Shown here: positions 1 to 6,300 of the stretch, one piece after another | How the letters are laid out: the number at the start of each line of letters is the position of its first letter | How positions within the stretch are numbered: the stretch's first letter is position 1 | Assembly: GCA_021299565.1 (NCBI GenBank) | Contig: JAJTHA010000024.1 | Span: forward strand, 1-15,695 | Source of the DNA: Candidatus Caenarcanales bacterium | Lineage (GTDB): Bacteria > Cyanobacteriota > Vampirovibrionia > LMEP-6097 | DNA length: 15,695 nt | Direction: 5' to 3' | Translations under genes and position numbers: made by a program | Notes under the pieces: model-generated | Told to the model about the DNA's origin: nothing | The model's input: only the letters and a program-made list of their open reading frames with translations | Databases searched by the model: none

Positions 1-537
1 AAGCTCTATGTTGTCATTGATTTTGTTGGTATCATTGCTTTTTTGTTTTAGTTGTTCGAGAACTTTTTGTTGCAAAGTACTAAGCTTTGGTTTAGTTTCT
101 TTATTTTCATTGCTTTTTTTATGTTTCAAGAAAAACTGATTGAATTTGCTCAATTCATCTATTAGTTGACCATCCAGTTTGGCATCATCAGTTTTTTTAT
201 TTTTTACTGAATATAATCTATTTTTGATTTGATCGTTTACTTTAAAAAACAGATTAATTAAGTCTTTTTTGAATGATAGATTTTCTAATTCATCCTGATC
301 TATTTTTTGTAAATGATTAAAAATATCCTCGGTCTTATGAACCAGAGATTCTAAATTTTTGAAGGAAAAAAATCCAAGTGCACCTTTAATTGTATGTAGG
401 CTTCTGTACATGGAGGCAATGGTATTATCATCAGAAACATTTTTTTCTAAATCCAATAAGGATGTCTCAAAACTATTTATATTGAAGAAAGCTTCATCTA
501 AAAACTCAAATAAAACTTTATCCTCGTTATTCTCCAT
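1..537 (-). CDS. cheA: Chemotaxis histidine kinase CheA, N-terminal part (cut by left edge)
   Basis: I translated this minus-strand frame by hand; it is open from ATG at 537 to base 1 (179 codons) and continues out of the window. Residues about 1-110 form a histidine phosphotransfer (HPt/P1) domain with the CheA-type signature SLHTIKGALGFF, placing the phosphorylated histidine at His48. After it comes a lysine/asparagine-rich linker that should lead to the CheY-binding, dimerisation, kinase and CheW-like domains, none of which is in view. CheA phosphorylates CheY in response to chemoreceptors; a cheY and two receptor genes lie in this window. The start has no clear Shine-Dalgarno sequence. 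It diverges from the receptor at 625 with 87 bp between them. Another HPt-containing hybrid kinase is possible, but the motif and neighbours favour CheA. Confidence 0.85.
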   Translation of the reverse strand, partial: MENNEDKVLFEFLDEAFFNINSFETSLLDLEKNVSDDNTIASMYRSLHTIKGALGFFSFKNLESLVHKTEDIFNHLQKIDQDELENLSFKKDLINLFFKVNDQIKNRLYSVKNKKTDDAKLDGQLIDELSKFNQFFLKHKKSNENKETKPKLSTLQQKVLEQLKQKSNDTNKINDNIEL

Positions 538-624
538 AATAATTAACTATCCACGTGAGATAGAGGTTTTTCTAGGTCAAATGATTTAGATCTTGTTTCT
601 TTATTCTAGTGGAATATATGTTCT
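538..624. promoter_or_regulatory. Divergent promoter region between cheA and the membrane receptor
   Basis: These 87 bp separate two divergent genes, so they must hold both promoters unless these lie inside coding sequence. On the plus strand GTGGAATATA ends 6 nt before the ATG at 625. On the minus strand GTGGATAGTTA ends 6 nt before the cheA ATG at 537. The resemblance of the two elements and their identical distance from the start codons is seen in the sequence; their promoter role is inferred. Confidence 0.5.
609..618 (+). promoter_or_regulatory. GTGGAATATA element upstream of receptor
   Basis: This 10-mer matches GTGGAATAAY copies at 4259-4268 (minus), 4336-4345 and 5164-5173 in its first eight bases. 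It ends 6 nt before the ATG at 625. If AATATA is read as a -10 hexamer, transcription would begin at or next to the start codon. No convincing -35 element is shared by the copies. Confidence 0.45.
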
Positions 625-2022
625 ATGGTTAATTCTTCTCAATATTTAAAACAGAATATTGTGATCAAGTATTCAATTAGTTTATTGTTGATTACTTTAT
701 TGCCTTATGGCTTGTCAAATTTAGGCATTGGCGTAATTGCGTTGCATAATTACAGAGATTATTCAATGATGGAGCTAGCCTCTACAATGCTTGCTGCTTT
801 TATTTCTCTACTTTCATTTACTTATTTTCGTACCAAAGAAAATCATTTTGCTTTTAGATTGGCTTTAGTTTTTGGCTTAACGGCTTTGCTTAAAGCTTTT
901 TATTTGTTTTTCTATGACATAAATACGCCAGATCAAATGGAATTAATGGAAAATGTCACAGACGGTATTCTTATCACCAAAGTCTTTAATACAATAGCGC
1001 TTTTCTTTGCGATTTCCTCTAACAAGGCTAACGAGCAAAATGCTTCATTGGCTTGGTTTTATGGTACTTCGTTGACGGCTTGTTTAATAATTGTCTCTGA
1101 ACTTTTGTTTAATTTATCTGGAATGTTTGATCATGGACAAGTTTGGATTTATTTATTTCATAAGTTACCATTAGCTTTTTTATTGGTATCCGAGGTACTA
1201 TTGCTGAAAAAAATCCAAGATGATAAATTTGATAATTTTCAAGCTTCATTATTTATGGGATTAATTCCTCTTATTGCAACTGAAATTTATTTACCTTATG
1301 ATCCGAGTGAAAATCTTAGTATGAGTTTTACCGTTGCTCACTATTTAGAATTATTATCATTTTCTTTGCCAATTTTTGGTTTGCTCTTAGATTATATGAA
1401 TTTTTATTCTGATGAGGCACAAGCAAAATTAAGGCTTCAAAATATCTCTAGTAAAGTTGCTCAGGAGATTATTGGTTCAGTAGGAGATATTGATATAACT
1501 ATCGATAAATTAATTACTGGCACTCGCAGGATTGCATCTGATACCAAAAAAGCAGATCAAATGATCAATTCTACTTTAGCTGAATCTGAAGAAACCGAAC
1601 AGATTATTGTTGATCTTTATCGTAATAACGAAGAAGTAGAGCGCATGGTTGGAGTCATTGAAGAAATTGCTCTTCAAACAAGAGTAATAGCACTAAATGC
1701 CAGTATTGAGGCAGAAAGAGCTGGAGATGCTGGTAAGGGCTTTGCTATTGTTGCCGCGGAAGTTAACGAATTATCGAAGCAAAGTAAAGTCTCACTAAAA
1801 GTCATTGAAGATAAATTAAAATTGATCCAGGAAGGTATCGGTCATGCTTTAGGTTCTATTTCTAAAACCACAAAGTCAGCTAGATCAATTAGCTTAATCT
1901 CCTCCTCAATTTTTAAATTAATAGAAGCACAAGAAAAATCTAGTGAAAGAATCGCTAATAATATTGATGAGGTCAAAGATAATTTAAATACACTTACTGA
2001 TAGATTAAAAGTGCAGATTTAG
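625..2022 (+). CDS. Chemoreceptor-like protein with polytopic membrane sensor
   Basis: This 465-residue protein has about seven or eight hydrophobic segments in residues 12-257, then a cytoplasmic coiled coil of about 205 residues. The coiled coil carries a methyl-accepting chemotaxis protein hairpin at about 345-382 (EEIALQTRVIALNASIEAER, then AGDAGKGFAIVA). There is no periplasmic loop of sensor size and no obvious HAMP domain, so sensing probably occurs within the membrane, as proposed for MASE-type modules; I cannot assign a specific MASE family. The hairpin tip is unusual: Arg353 replaces the near-invariant Asn after QT, and Glu364 replaces an Ala in EAARAG. Asn358, Glu362 and Arg365, at conserved CheA/CheW-facing positions, are kept. 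It probably controls the nearby CheA. The start ATG has no Shine-Dalgarno sequence. The stop codon directly abuts the stop of the convergent cheY. Confidence 0.82.
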   Translation: MVNSSQYLKQNIVIKYSISLLLITLLPYGLSNLGIGVIALHNYRDYSMMELASTMLAAFISLLSFTYFRTKENHFAFRLALVFGLTALLKAFYLFFYDINTPDQMELMENVTDGILITKVFNTIALFFAISSNKANEQNASLAWFYGTSLTACLIIVSELLFNLSGMFDHGQVWIYLFHKLPLAFLLVSEVLLLKKIQDDKFDNFQASLFMGLIPLIATEIYLPYDPSENLSMSFTVAHYLELLSFSLPIFGLLLDYMNFYSDEAQAKLRLQNISSKVAQEIIGSVGDIDITIDKLITGTRRIASDTKKADQMINSTLAESEETEQIIVDLYRNNEEVERMVGVIEEIALQTRVIALNASIEAERAGDAGKGFAIVAAEVNELSKQSKVSLKVIEDKLKLIQEGIGHALGSISKTTKSARSISLISSSIFKLIEAQEKSSERIANNIDEVKDNLNTLTDRLKVQI

Positions 2023-2388
2023 TTATAGGTTTTCTTCCAGCTCTTTAATAGTTTTGATAACATTGTCTTTAATAAAAGGCTTAAGTAAATAATGAATAGC
2101 GCCTTCTTGAATGCATTCCGCAACAATATCTTCTGAACCAATGGTTGAACACATTACAACTTTTGCTTCTGGATCCATGTTCATGATCTGAATGAGAGCA
2201 TCTCTTCCGCTAAGTTCTGGCATGTTGATATCTAAGAACACCAAATCGGGCTTATGTTCTTTAAATGATTTAATTCCTTCTTTGCCATTTTTAGCATGAG
2301 CAACAACAGTTTTACCCATACTTTGCAAAATTTCTTGAAGTCTGTTTCTCATAAAATCGGAATCATCAATTAGTAAGACTTTATGCAT
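2023..2388 (-). CDS. cheY: CheY-like single-domain response regulator
   Basis: This is a stand-alone receiver domain of 121 residues, the usual CheY length, with no output domain. The acidic pocket Asp8-Asp9, the phospho-acceptor Asp53 in FLDINMPE, Ser81 in the CST switch position and Lys103-Pro104 are all present, so it should accept phosphate from CheA and act on the flagellar switch or another partner. Its ATG lies inside the end of the upstream minus-strand gene with an 8-bp overlap (2381-2388), so the two are co-transcribed and probably translationally coupled. That ties this CheY to the membrane-anchored AAA-like protein. A role as a response regulator for something other than flagella cannot be excluded. 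Confidence 0.88.
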   Translation of the reverse strand: MHKVLLIDDSDFMRNRLQEILQSMGKTVVAHAKNGKEGIKSFKEHKPDLVFLDINMPELSGRDALIQIMNMDPEAKVVMCSTIGSEDIVAECIQEGAIHYLLKPFIKDNVIKTIKELEENL

Positions 2389-4237
2389 GATTTATGAGCT
2401 TGTTTTCGGTTTCTTTCCTTTTTAGAAGATTTGTATACAGTTCGTGAGTAATTAGTTTCCCCATCGCTAAAAGTGAAAGGGACATATACTCTAGTATATA
2501 ACAGGTAAAAGTTAGATTAGTCATTTTTTCTGTTGCATCAAAAAATTCTTCAAGACCATCAATAGCAACTTCTCGGTCATCTTTCAGCTTTAATTCAAAA
2601 TAACTATATATTTTTTGTTTTTGTTTTGCAGTTAATTCTCCAAAGTTGATTTTACTGATGATAATCTCACTCAAATCTTCACTAATAATTTTTTGAATAG
2701 TTGGTAAATCATCTCTGATATCCATGGCATCTAAGCTTATGGTTCCTAACATAGTAATGCGACTGTCATTCTGGAATTTTTCAATAAGTGACATGATCTT
2801 TTGTGCTCTAGAGTTTTCAGGATTTTTATAATTGTGCAGTAAATTTATTAGATTTTTAAAATAGACTAAACAAGGTTTTTTCTTGCTTATATACATTTCG
2901 GCTTCATCTAACTTATCAGGCGACAATAATAGTTTTTCAACATCTAGATAAATTAGTTCTTTTTCGTATTGTTTCGCCCATATCTTTGCATAATAAAATT
3001 TTTCTATTTCTGAGTCACCAGTTAATAAATGAAGACCCCTTGAATTTGTTTTTTTGTTGAGAACATCTTCAAGTCGTTTATATGAGTCTTTTAAGATGTC
3101 TGGAAGTTTAATAGTTTCTTTTGCGATTGTCGTCAAAATCTCTTCTTTTGGATATTGATTATTGCCTGCTATTTTATTAATTGCTTTATAAGAATCTATG
3201 ATACTTTTCTCTTCTTCGTTAAAGTAGTATCGCAGCTCCAAAGCAATTCTTAAGTCATCAAAAACATTAGCATCAGAAAATTTAACTATATTGAAAAGCA
3301 ATTCTTGGTTAATATAAAAAGTTGGATTTTTTAATTTACTAGCAAGGATTTTCACTGCGCTGTTGCCATAGTCTTTATCCTGACTGGCAATTAGTAAAAT
3401 TTCAAAAAGCTCATCGTCATCTTTAATTCCGGCAAATTCAAGAAGCTCTTCGAAACACAGATCAAAAGTCACATAATCTTTAGTTTCTTTTTGACTGATT
3501 ATAGATTTAATAACCATTTTCAAAAATTCCAAAAATGACTTATCGCCAATTTTACTTATTTCGCTAATTATTCTTGTTTTGATATTTTTACCATGCAATG
3601 GGTCAATCATGATATCAAGAAAAATTTTATTAATAAGATCTTGATTTGGAGATTTCGATAATGCAGTAATAATACTTAGTTTGAGTTTCTCAGAGTCAAC
3701 TATGTTTTTCACTAGATTCATTTCTACTCTTAGAAATTTAACAGCATCTACGTGATTCAGCTCAACGATTGCGATTGCGGCATCTTCATAGAACTGACTT
3801 AAGGCTTTGTATTTTCCCCATTGTTCTCTAGTGTTTTGAAGTAATTGACTAAGTACTTGATAGCTATCTTCATGCTTAAATAAAGAAACAGCTTTAACTA
3901 CTTCTTTTGTTATAGAGCCTAGTTCTTTTGGCGGTTCTTGAAGATATTGCGATAATCTTCTGAAAGCTCTCTCTTGTTTTTTTTCGCTTTGCGCGGTGAT
4001 CCATGCCACCCATGATTCTGTTGAAGAATGGTGTAAACCATAAAACACCTCATATAATGGTTGTCTATTGGCTCCATCAAAAAACCTTGATAAACTCGTT
4101 GTGAGTTTATTTTGTAATTCATCTGCGATATCTTCAAATATTTTTCTTGAAAACCATACACCAAGCACGATTAGACTTAGACTTAAAACAATGTTAAGTG
4201 GGGTTACTCCTAGGTAAAAAACATCTGCACTATCCAT
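2381..4237 (-). CDS. Membrane-anchored helical-repeat protein with degenerate AAA+ domain
   Basis: I choose ATG 4237 (618 residues) because AAGGGGG lies 6 nt upstream; a longer frame from ATG 4291 has no ribosome site. Residues about 10-30 form one membrane segment. Residues about 100-350 are alpha-helical, with units resembling HEAT repeats. Residues about 400-520 follow the order of an FtsH/CDC48-type AAA+ core. LLTGDSEIEKFYYAK stands where LLYGPPGTGKTLLAK is expected, PCLVYFKNLI stands where Walker B PCIIFIDEID is expected, and RITMLGTISLDAMD matches the sensor-1 strand (family RVIVIGATNRPDAID). The Walker A glycines and both Walker B acids (now Lys461-Asn462) are lost, so ATP hydrolysis is unlikely. 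No protease motif follows. Overlap with cheY suggests a scaffold or localisation role in signalling; that is inference. I do not know a named family. Confidence 0.72.
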   Translation of the reverse strand: MDSADVFYLGVTPLNIVLSLSLIVLGVWFSRKIFEDIADELQNKLTTSLSRFFDGANRQPLYEVFYGLHHSSTESWVAWITAQSEKKQERAFRRLSQYLQEPPKELGSITKEVVKAVSLFKHEDSYQVLSQLLQNTREQWGKYKALSQFYEDAAIAIVELNHVDAVKFLRVEMNLVKNIVDSEKLKLSIITALSKSPNQDLINKIFLDIMIDPLHGKNIKTRIISEISKIGDKSFLEFLKMVIKSIISQKETKDYVTFDLCFEELLEFAGIKDDDELFEILLIASQDKDYGNSAVKILASKLKNPTFYINQELLFNIVKFSDANVFDDLRIALELRYYFNEEEKSIIDSYKAINKIAGNNQYPKEEILTTIAKETIKLPDILKDSYKRLEDVLNKKTNSRGLHLLTGDSEIEKFYYAKIWAKQYEKELIYLDVEKLLLSPDKLDEAEMYISKKKPCLVYFKNLINLLHNYKNPENSRAQKIMSLIEKFQNDSRITMLGTISLDAMDIRDDLPTIQKIISEDLSEIIISKINFGELTAKQKQKIYSYFELKLKDDREVAIDGLEEFFDATEKMTNLTFTCYILEYMSLSLLAMGKLITHELYTNLLKRKETENKLINHA

Positions 4238-4243
4238 GTGCTG

Positions 4244-4250
4244 CCCCCTT
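4244..4250 (-). promoter_or_regulatory. Ribosome binding site that sets the start at 4237
   Basis: AAGGGGG on the minus strand is followed by CAGCAC and then ATG. It supports translation from 4237 rather than from the in-frame ATG at 4291, which would add 18 residues of non-membrane sequence before the anchor. Confidence 0.7.
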
Positions 4251-4258
4251 CTGCATAT

Positions 4259-4268
4259 GTTATTCCAC
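4259..4268 (-). promoter_or_regulatory. GTGGAATAAC element upstream of AAA-like gene
   Basis: Read on the minus strand this is GTGGAATAAC, nine of ten bases identical to the plus-strand copy at 4336. It points away from that copy, with 67 bp between them. It ends 21 nt before the ATG at 4237, which leaves a short leader containing the ribosome site if it acts as a -10 region. Confidence 0.5.
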
Positions 4269-4335
4269 CTATTTTGATGAAAATCACTCATTGACAGAAA
4301 TTTAGGGAAAATACCTAAGTGCTTATCAATTTTTT

Positions 4336-4345
4336 GTGGAATAAT
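4336..4345 (+). promoter_or_regulatory. GTGGAATAAT element upstream of HDOD gene
   Basis: Identical to the copy at 5164-5173. Taking AATAAT as a -10 hexamer, the transcript would begin near 4352, which is exactly the first base of the small inverted repeat around the ribosome site of the HDOD gene. Confidence 0.5.
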
Positions 4346-4351
4346 GCTTCT

Positions 4352-4368
4352 ACAAAGGGGGGCTTTGT
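4352..4368 (+). promoter_or_regulatory. Ribosome site displayed in the loop of a 6-bp inverted repeat
   Basis: ACAAAG-GGGGG-CTTTGT is a perfect 6-bp inverted repeat with a five-G loop, and the ATG at 4369 follows it directly. The G-run is the only Shine-Dalgarno candidate. In RNA the stem could fold with the ribosome site in the loop, or the G-tract could be a binding site for a translational regulator. The symmetry is visible; the function is inferred. Confidence 0.5.
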
Positions 4369-5151
4369 ATGTTAGTTGATTCTAGTCCAGATTATTGTCA
4401 TAAGGTTAACGATTTATCTACTATATCGCCAGTTGCGTCCAATTTAATAACTCGTTTAGGGGCGGATGATGTTACAAGGTCAGAAATAATAGAGCTTATA
4501 GAACAAGACGAAGTCATTTATACAAACGTATTTAAATTTGTGCGTTCTGCTGCATTTGAATTGCCAAGATATCCTAGAAATATAGCTGAGGCTTTTGATT
4601 GGTTGGGGGTACATGGACTTAAGGATTTAATTTTTAGCATAATTTCCAAAAAGTTTTTTATGGATCTTGAGGGATGGCGTGAAAGCCTTTTAACAGCAAA
4701 GCTTGCGAGATATTTCGCAGAACAATTAAATCTACCAGATCATGAAGCTAGTGATATTTTCATGAGGGCTCAACTAGAGCTTCTTGCGCAGAGTATTTTT
4801 AAAAAGTTTTATAGCAATCAATATGCTCCGATTGAATCAATTTCAATCAATTCACTTGCCGAGTGGTATCAGGTTTTAGATTATGAGGCTTTGTTGTTTG
4901 GTATTAGTAGTCTGGATCTTACTGATCAAATTGTTGAAAAATTTCAACTGCCACTTTCCTTAGTTGATTTTTCTGATAAGAATCTTCTTTTGGTGCAACT
5001 CGCCAAAACTATGATCAAAGCAGAGCTTGAAGATCAAATTGATGTGGATCAAATCTTAGATGATGATATTGTAAAGAAATATAATTTGACTGATTTGAAA
5101 GTAGATTTGGTTTTGCTAAAAGAGCTTTCAAGTTACATCAAACTGTTATAA
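4369..5151 (+). CDS. HDOD-domain signalling protein
   Basis: This 260-residue soluble protein has an HDOD domain (a degenerate relative of HD phosphohydrolases) from about residue 14 to 200. The N-terminal part LSTISPVASNLITRLG, the EIIELIEQDEVIYTNVFKFV helix pair and the FDWLGVHGLKDLIFSII helix match the family layout. The His-Asp metal residues of true HD enzymes are not apparent, as expected for HDOD. Proteins of this family act as regulatory adaptors in motility, quorum sensing or stress pathways and often sit beside receiver domains or chemotaxis genes, as here. No other domain is fused. It diverges from the AAA-like/cheY operon and is followed 28 bp later by the hemerythrin gene, so those two may share a transcript. 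Its partner is unknown. Confidence 0.8.
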   Translation: MLVDSSPDYCHKVNDLSTISPVASNLITRLGADDVTRSEIIELIEQDEVIYTNVFKFVRSAAFELPRYPRNIAEAFDWLGVHGLKDLIFSIISKKFFMDLEGWRESLLTAKLARYFAEQLNLPDHEASDIFMRAQLELLAQSIFKKFYSNQYAPIESISINSLAEWYQVLDYEALLFGISSLDLTDQIVEKFQLPLSLVDFSDKNLLLVQLAKTMIKAELEDQIDVDQILDDDIVKKYNLTDLKVDLVLLKELSSYIKLL

Positions 5152-5163
5152 ATACAGCGTTTG

Positions 5164-5173
5164 GTGGAATAAT
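5164..5173 (+). promoter_or_regulatory. GTGGAATAAT element upstream of hemerythrin
   Basis: Identical to 4336-4345. It ends 6 nt before the ATG at 5180, the same spacing as at the receptor gene. It also contains GGTGGA, which could pair weakly with 16S rRNA but would be about 11 nt from the start. The sequence does not decide between a promoter and an unusual ribosome site. Confidence 0.45.
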
Positions 5174-5179
5174 ATTTTT

Positions 5180-5587
5180 ATGGCTTATACGGATAGTTTG
5201 AAGCGTCAACATGACGAAATATTGAAAAGCGCCACTGAACTTTCACAATTATTATTTCCTGAACGATTGAATGGTTCAGAAGCGATAAAAATACTTTCTC
5301 AGTTGAGTGGTAAATTATCAGCACACTTAGCTATGGAGGATAAGGTTTTGTATCCGAAGCTTTACCAGCATGATAATCCTGCGATCAGGCAAACAGCAAG
5401 AAGTTTTTTTAATGAGATGGGAGGCTTGAGTGAAGCTTTTAGAGATTATTGCAATAAATGGCAAGACAATATTGATATAGATTCTAAGCCGATTGATTTT
5501 ATTGAGGATACAAAAGCCTTATTTAATATCTTAGGGCAAAGAATTCACAAGGAAGACAATATTCTTTACCCTATGGCAGATCATTAA
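5180..5587 (+). CDS. Hemerythrin-like diiron protein
   Basis: A single hemerythrin/HHE four-helix domain fills the whole 135-residue protein. Candidate iron ligands are His11 (RQHDEIL), His49 and Glu53 (HLAMEDKVLYP) and His123 with nearby acids (HKEDNILYP). There is no signal peptide, so it is cytoplasmic. Relatives bind oxygen, respond to nitric oxide or redox state, or help with iron-centre repair; the sequence does not decide among these. Its position after an HDOD gene and among chemotaxis genes suggests a role in oxygen or redox signalling, which is inference. It is 28 bp downstream of the HDOD gene but has its own GTGGAATAAT element. Its stop overlaps the stop of the convergent gene by 4 bp. 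Confidence 0.85.
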   Translation: MAYTDSLKRQHDEILKSATELSQLLFPERLNGSEAIKILSQLSGKLSAHLAMEDKVLYPKLYQHDNPAIRQTARSFFNEMGGLSEAFRDYCNKWQDNIDIDSKPIDFIEDTKALFNILGQRIHKEDNILYPMADH

Positions 5588-6165
5588 TTTGTTTTGGTAT
5601 CTTTGAACTCAGGAAATTTATCTAAAAAACTCAAAAAGTCCATTTCAAAAGAAATTAGATTCCCTGGCAATGCCCCATAGCAGTCCGCGCTATTGTATAT
5701 ATCATTTAAATCATCATCATTATAAGATGAGTCAGCAACTTTTATAAATAATTCTGTGACTCTTTTGAGATCAGCTTCTTTGAATTTCTTAGCAACAAGT
5801 CCAATTAATTTATCAAAGCTTGCATTCAATTCATTTTCTCTAATTCTTGGCTGGATAATTGCTTTTAGTGCTTCTTCAGTAACTTCGCCAGCTTTCAAAG
5901 CTTTAAGCTCTTTGAACAGCTTAGCTCTATCATCTTGCTCTGCTAATTTAAATTCAGGAGTCACTAGTGATTTAGCAACTGTTCTATTTAATTCACTTAT
6001 AAATTCACTACGAGCACCATCCTGATAGCTAAGCTCTTCCAAGCCAATGCCTTTATCTAGTTTCTCTTGTAGTTCTCCAGATGCTTGATTTACTTTAGAA
6101 AAAGCACTTACAAGTGGGTTTAAGAATTCTTGAATTCTAGTACGAGCTAGTGTTATTTTGCTCAT
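5584..6165 (-). CDS. Hypothetical helical cytoplasmic protein
   Basis: I do not recognise this 193-residue protein. It has no signal peptide, membrane segment or cysteine cluster (a single Cys late in the chain). It is rich in Leu, Lys, Glu and Ala and looks mostly alpha-helical through residue 150. An acidic stretch (SSYNDDDLNDIYNSAD, around 147-162) follows, and the end is hydrophobic (NLISFEMDFLSFLDKF). The start is secure: GAAGGAG lies 5 nt before the ATG. It is transcribed divergently from the LysR gene across a region with inverted repeats, so it is a likely target of that regulator. Its coding strand is supported over the antisense frame at 5756-6025 by the ribosome site. Confidence 0.7.
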   Translation of the reverse strand: MSKITLARTRIQEFLNPLVSAFSKVNQASGELQEKLDKGIGLEELSYQDGARSEFISELNRTVAKSLVTPEFKLAEQDDRAKLFKELKALKAGEVTEEALKAIIQPRIRENELNASFDKLIGLVAKKFKEADLKRVTELFIKVADSSYNDDDLNDIYNSADCYGALPGNLISFEMDFLSFLDKFPEFKDTKTN

Positions 6166-6170
6166 TTTAT

Positions 6171-6177
6171 CTCCTTC
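6171..6177 (-). promoter_or_regulatory. Strong ribosome binding site of the 193-residue protein
   Basis: On the minus strand GAAGGAG is followed by ATAAA and the ATG at 6165. This is one of the best Shine-Dalgarno sequences in the window and fixes both strand and start of the hypothetical gene. Confidence 0.75.
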
Positions 6178-6191
6178 TTTGAATCGTTTAG

Positions 6192-6278
6192 TCGATCAAT
6201 ATTTAGAATATTAGCTTGTATTATCGCCATTTTCAGGCTAATATCAAAGCAATATTGATCGAAAAATCCGATCAATAT
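6192..6278. promoter_or_regulatory. Cluster of inverted repeats, probable LysR operator region
   Basis: Three copies of one sequence lie in the 135-bp divergent spacer. TCGATCAATATT at 6192-6203 is the perfect 12-bp inverse of AATATTGATCGA at 6251-6262. CGATCAATAT recurs at 6269-6278, forming with 6252-6261 a perfect 10-bp dyad separated by 7 bp. Nested inside is a second inverted pair, ATATTAGC (6208-6215) and GCTAATAT (6237-6244). LysR regulators usually bind interrupted dyads in the spacer between their own gene and a divergent target, so autoregulation plus control of the 193-residue protein is the natural reading. The dyad arms are longer than the usual short LysR box. Confidence 0.6.
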
Positions 6279-6300
6279 GGGATAGTAAAAGACAAACATT

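Noticed and set aside
359..589. 76-residue plus-strand open frame
   Set aside because: It is antisense to the cheA HPt coding sequence, whose HTIKG motif and long open frame are convincing; it has no ribosome site or recognisable content.
2381..3094. Active ATPase reading of the C-terminal domain of the AAA-like protein
   Set aside because: Walker A glycines and Walker B acids are missing, so an active AAA+ enzyme is not supported.
4238..4291. N-terminal extension of the AAA-like protein to ATG 4291
   Set aside because: No ribosome site precedes 4291, and the extension overlaps the promoter-like element at 4259-4268; AAGGGGG strongly supports ATG 4237.
5756..6025. 89-residue plus-strand frame opposite the 193-residue gene
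   Set aside because: Ser/Leu-rich shadow of the minus-strand coding sequence, which has a GAAGGAG ribosome site.
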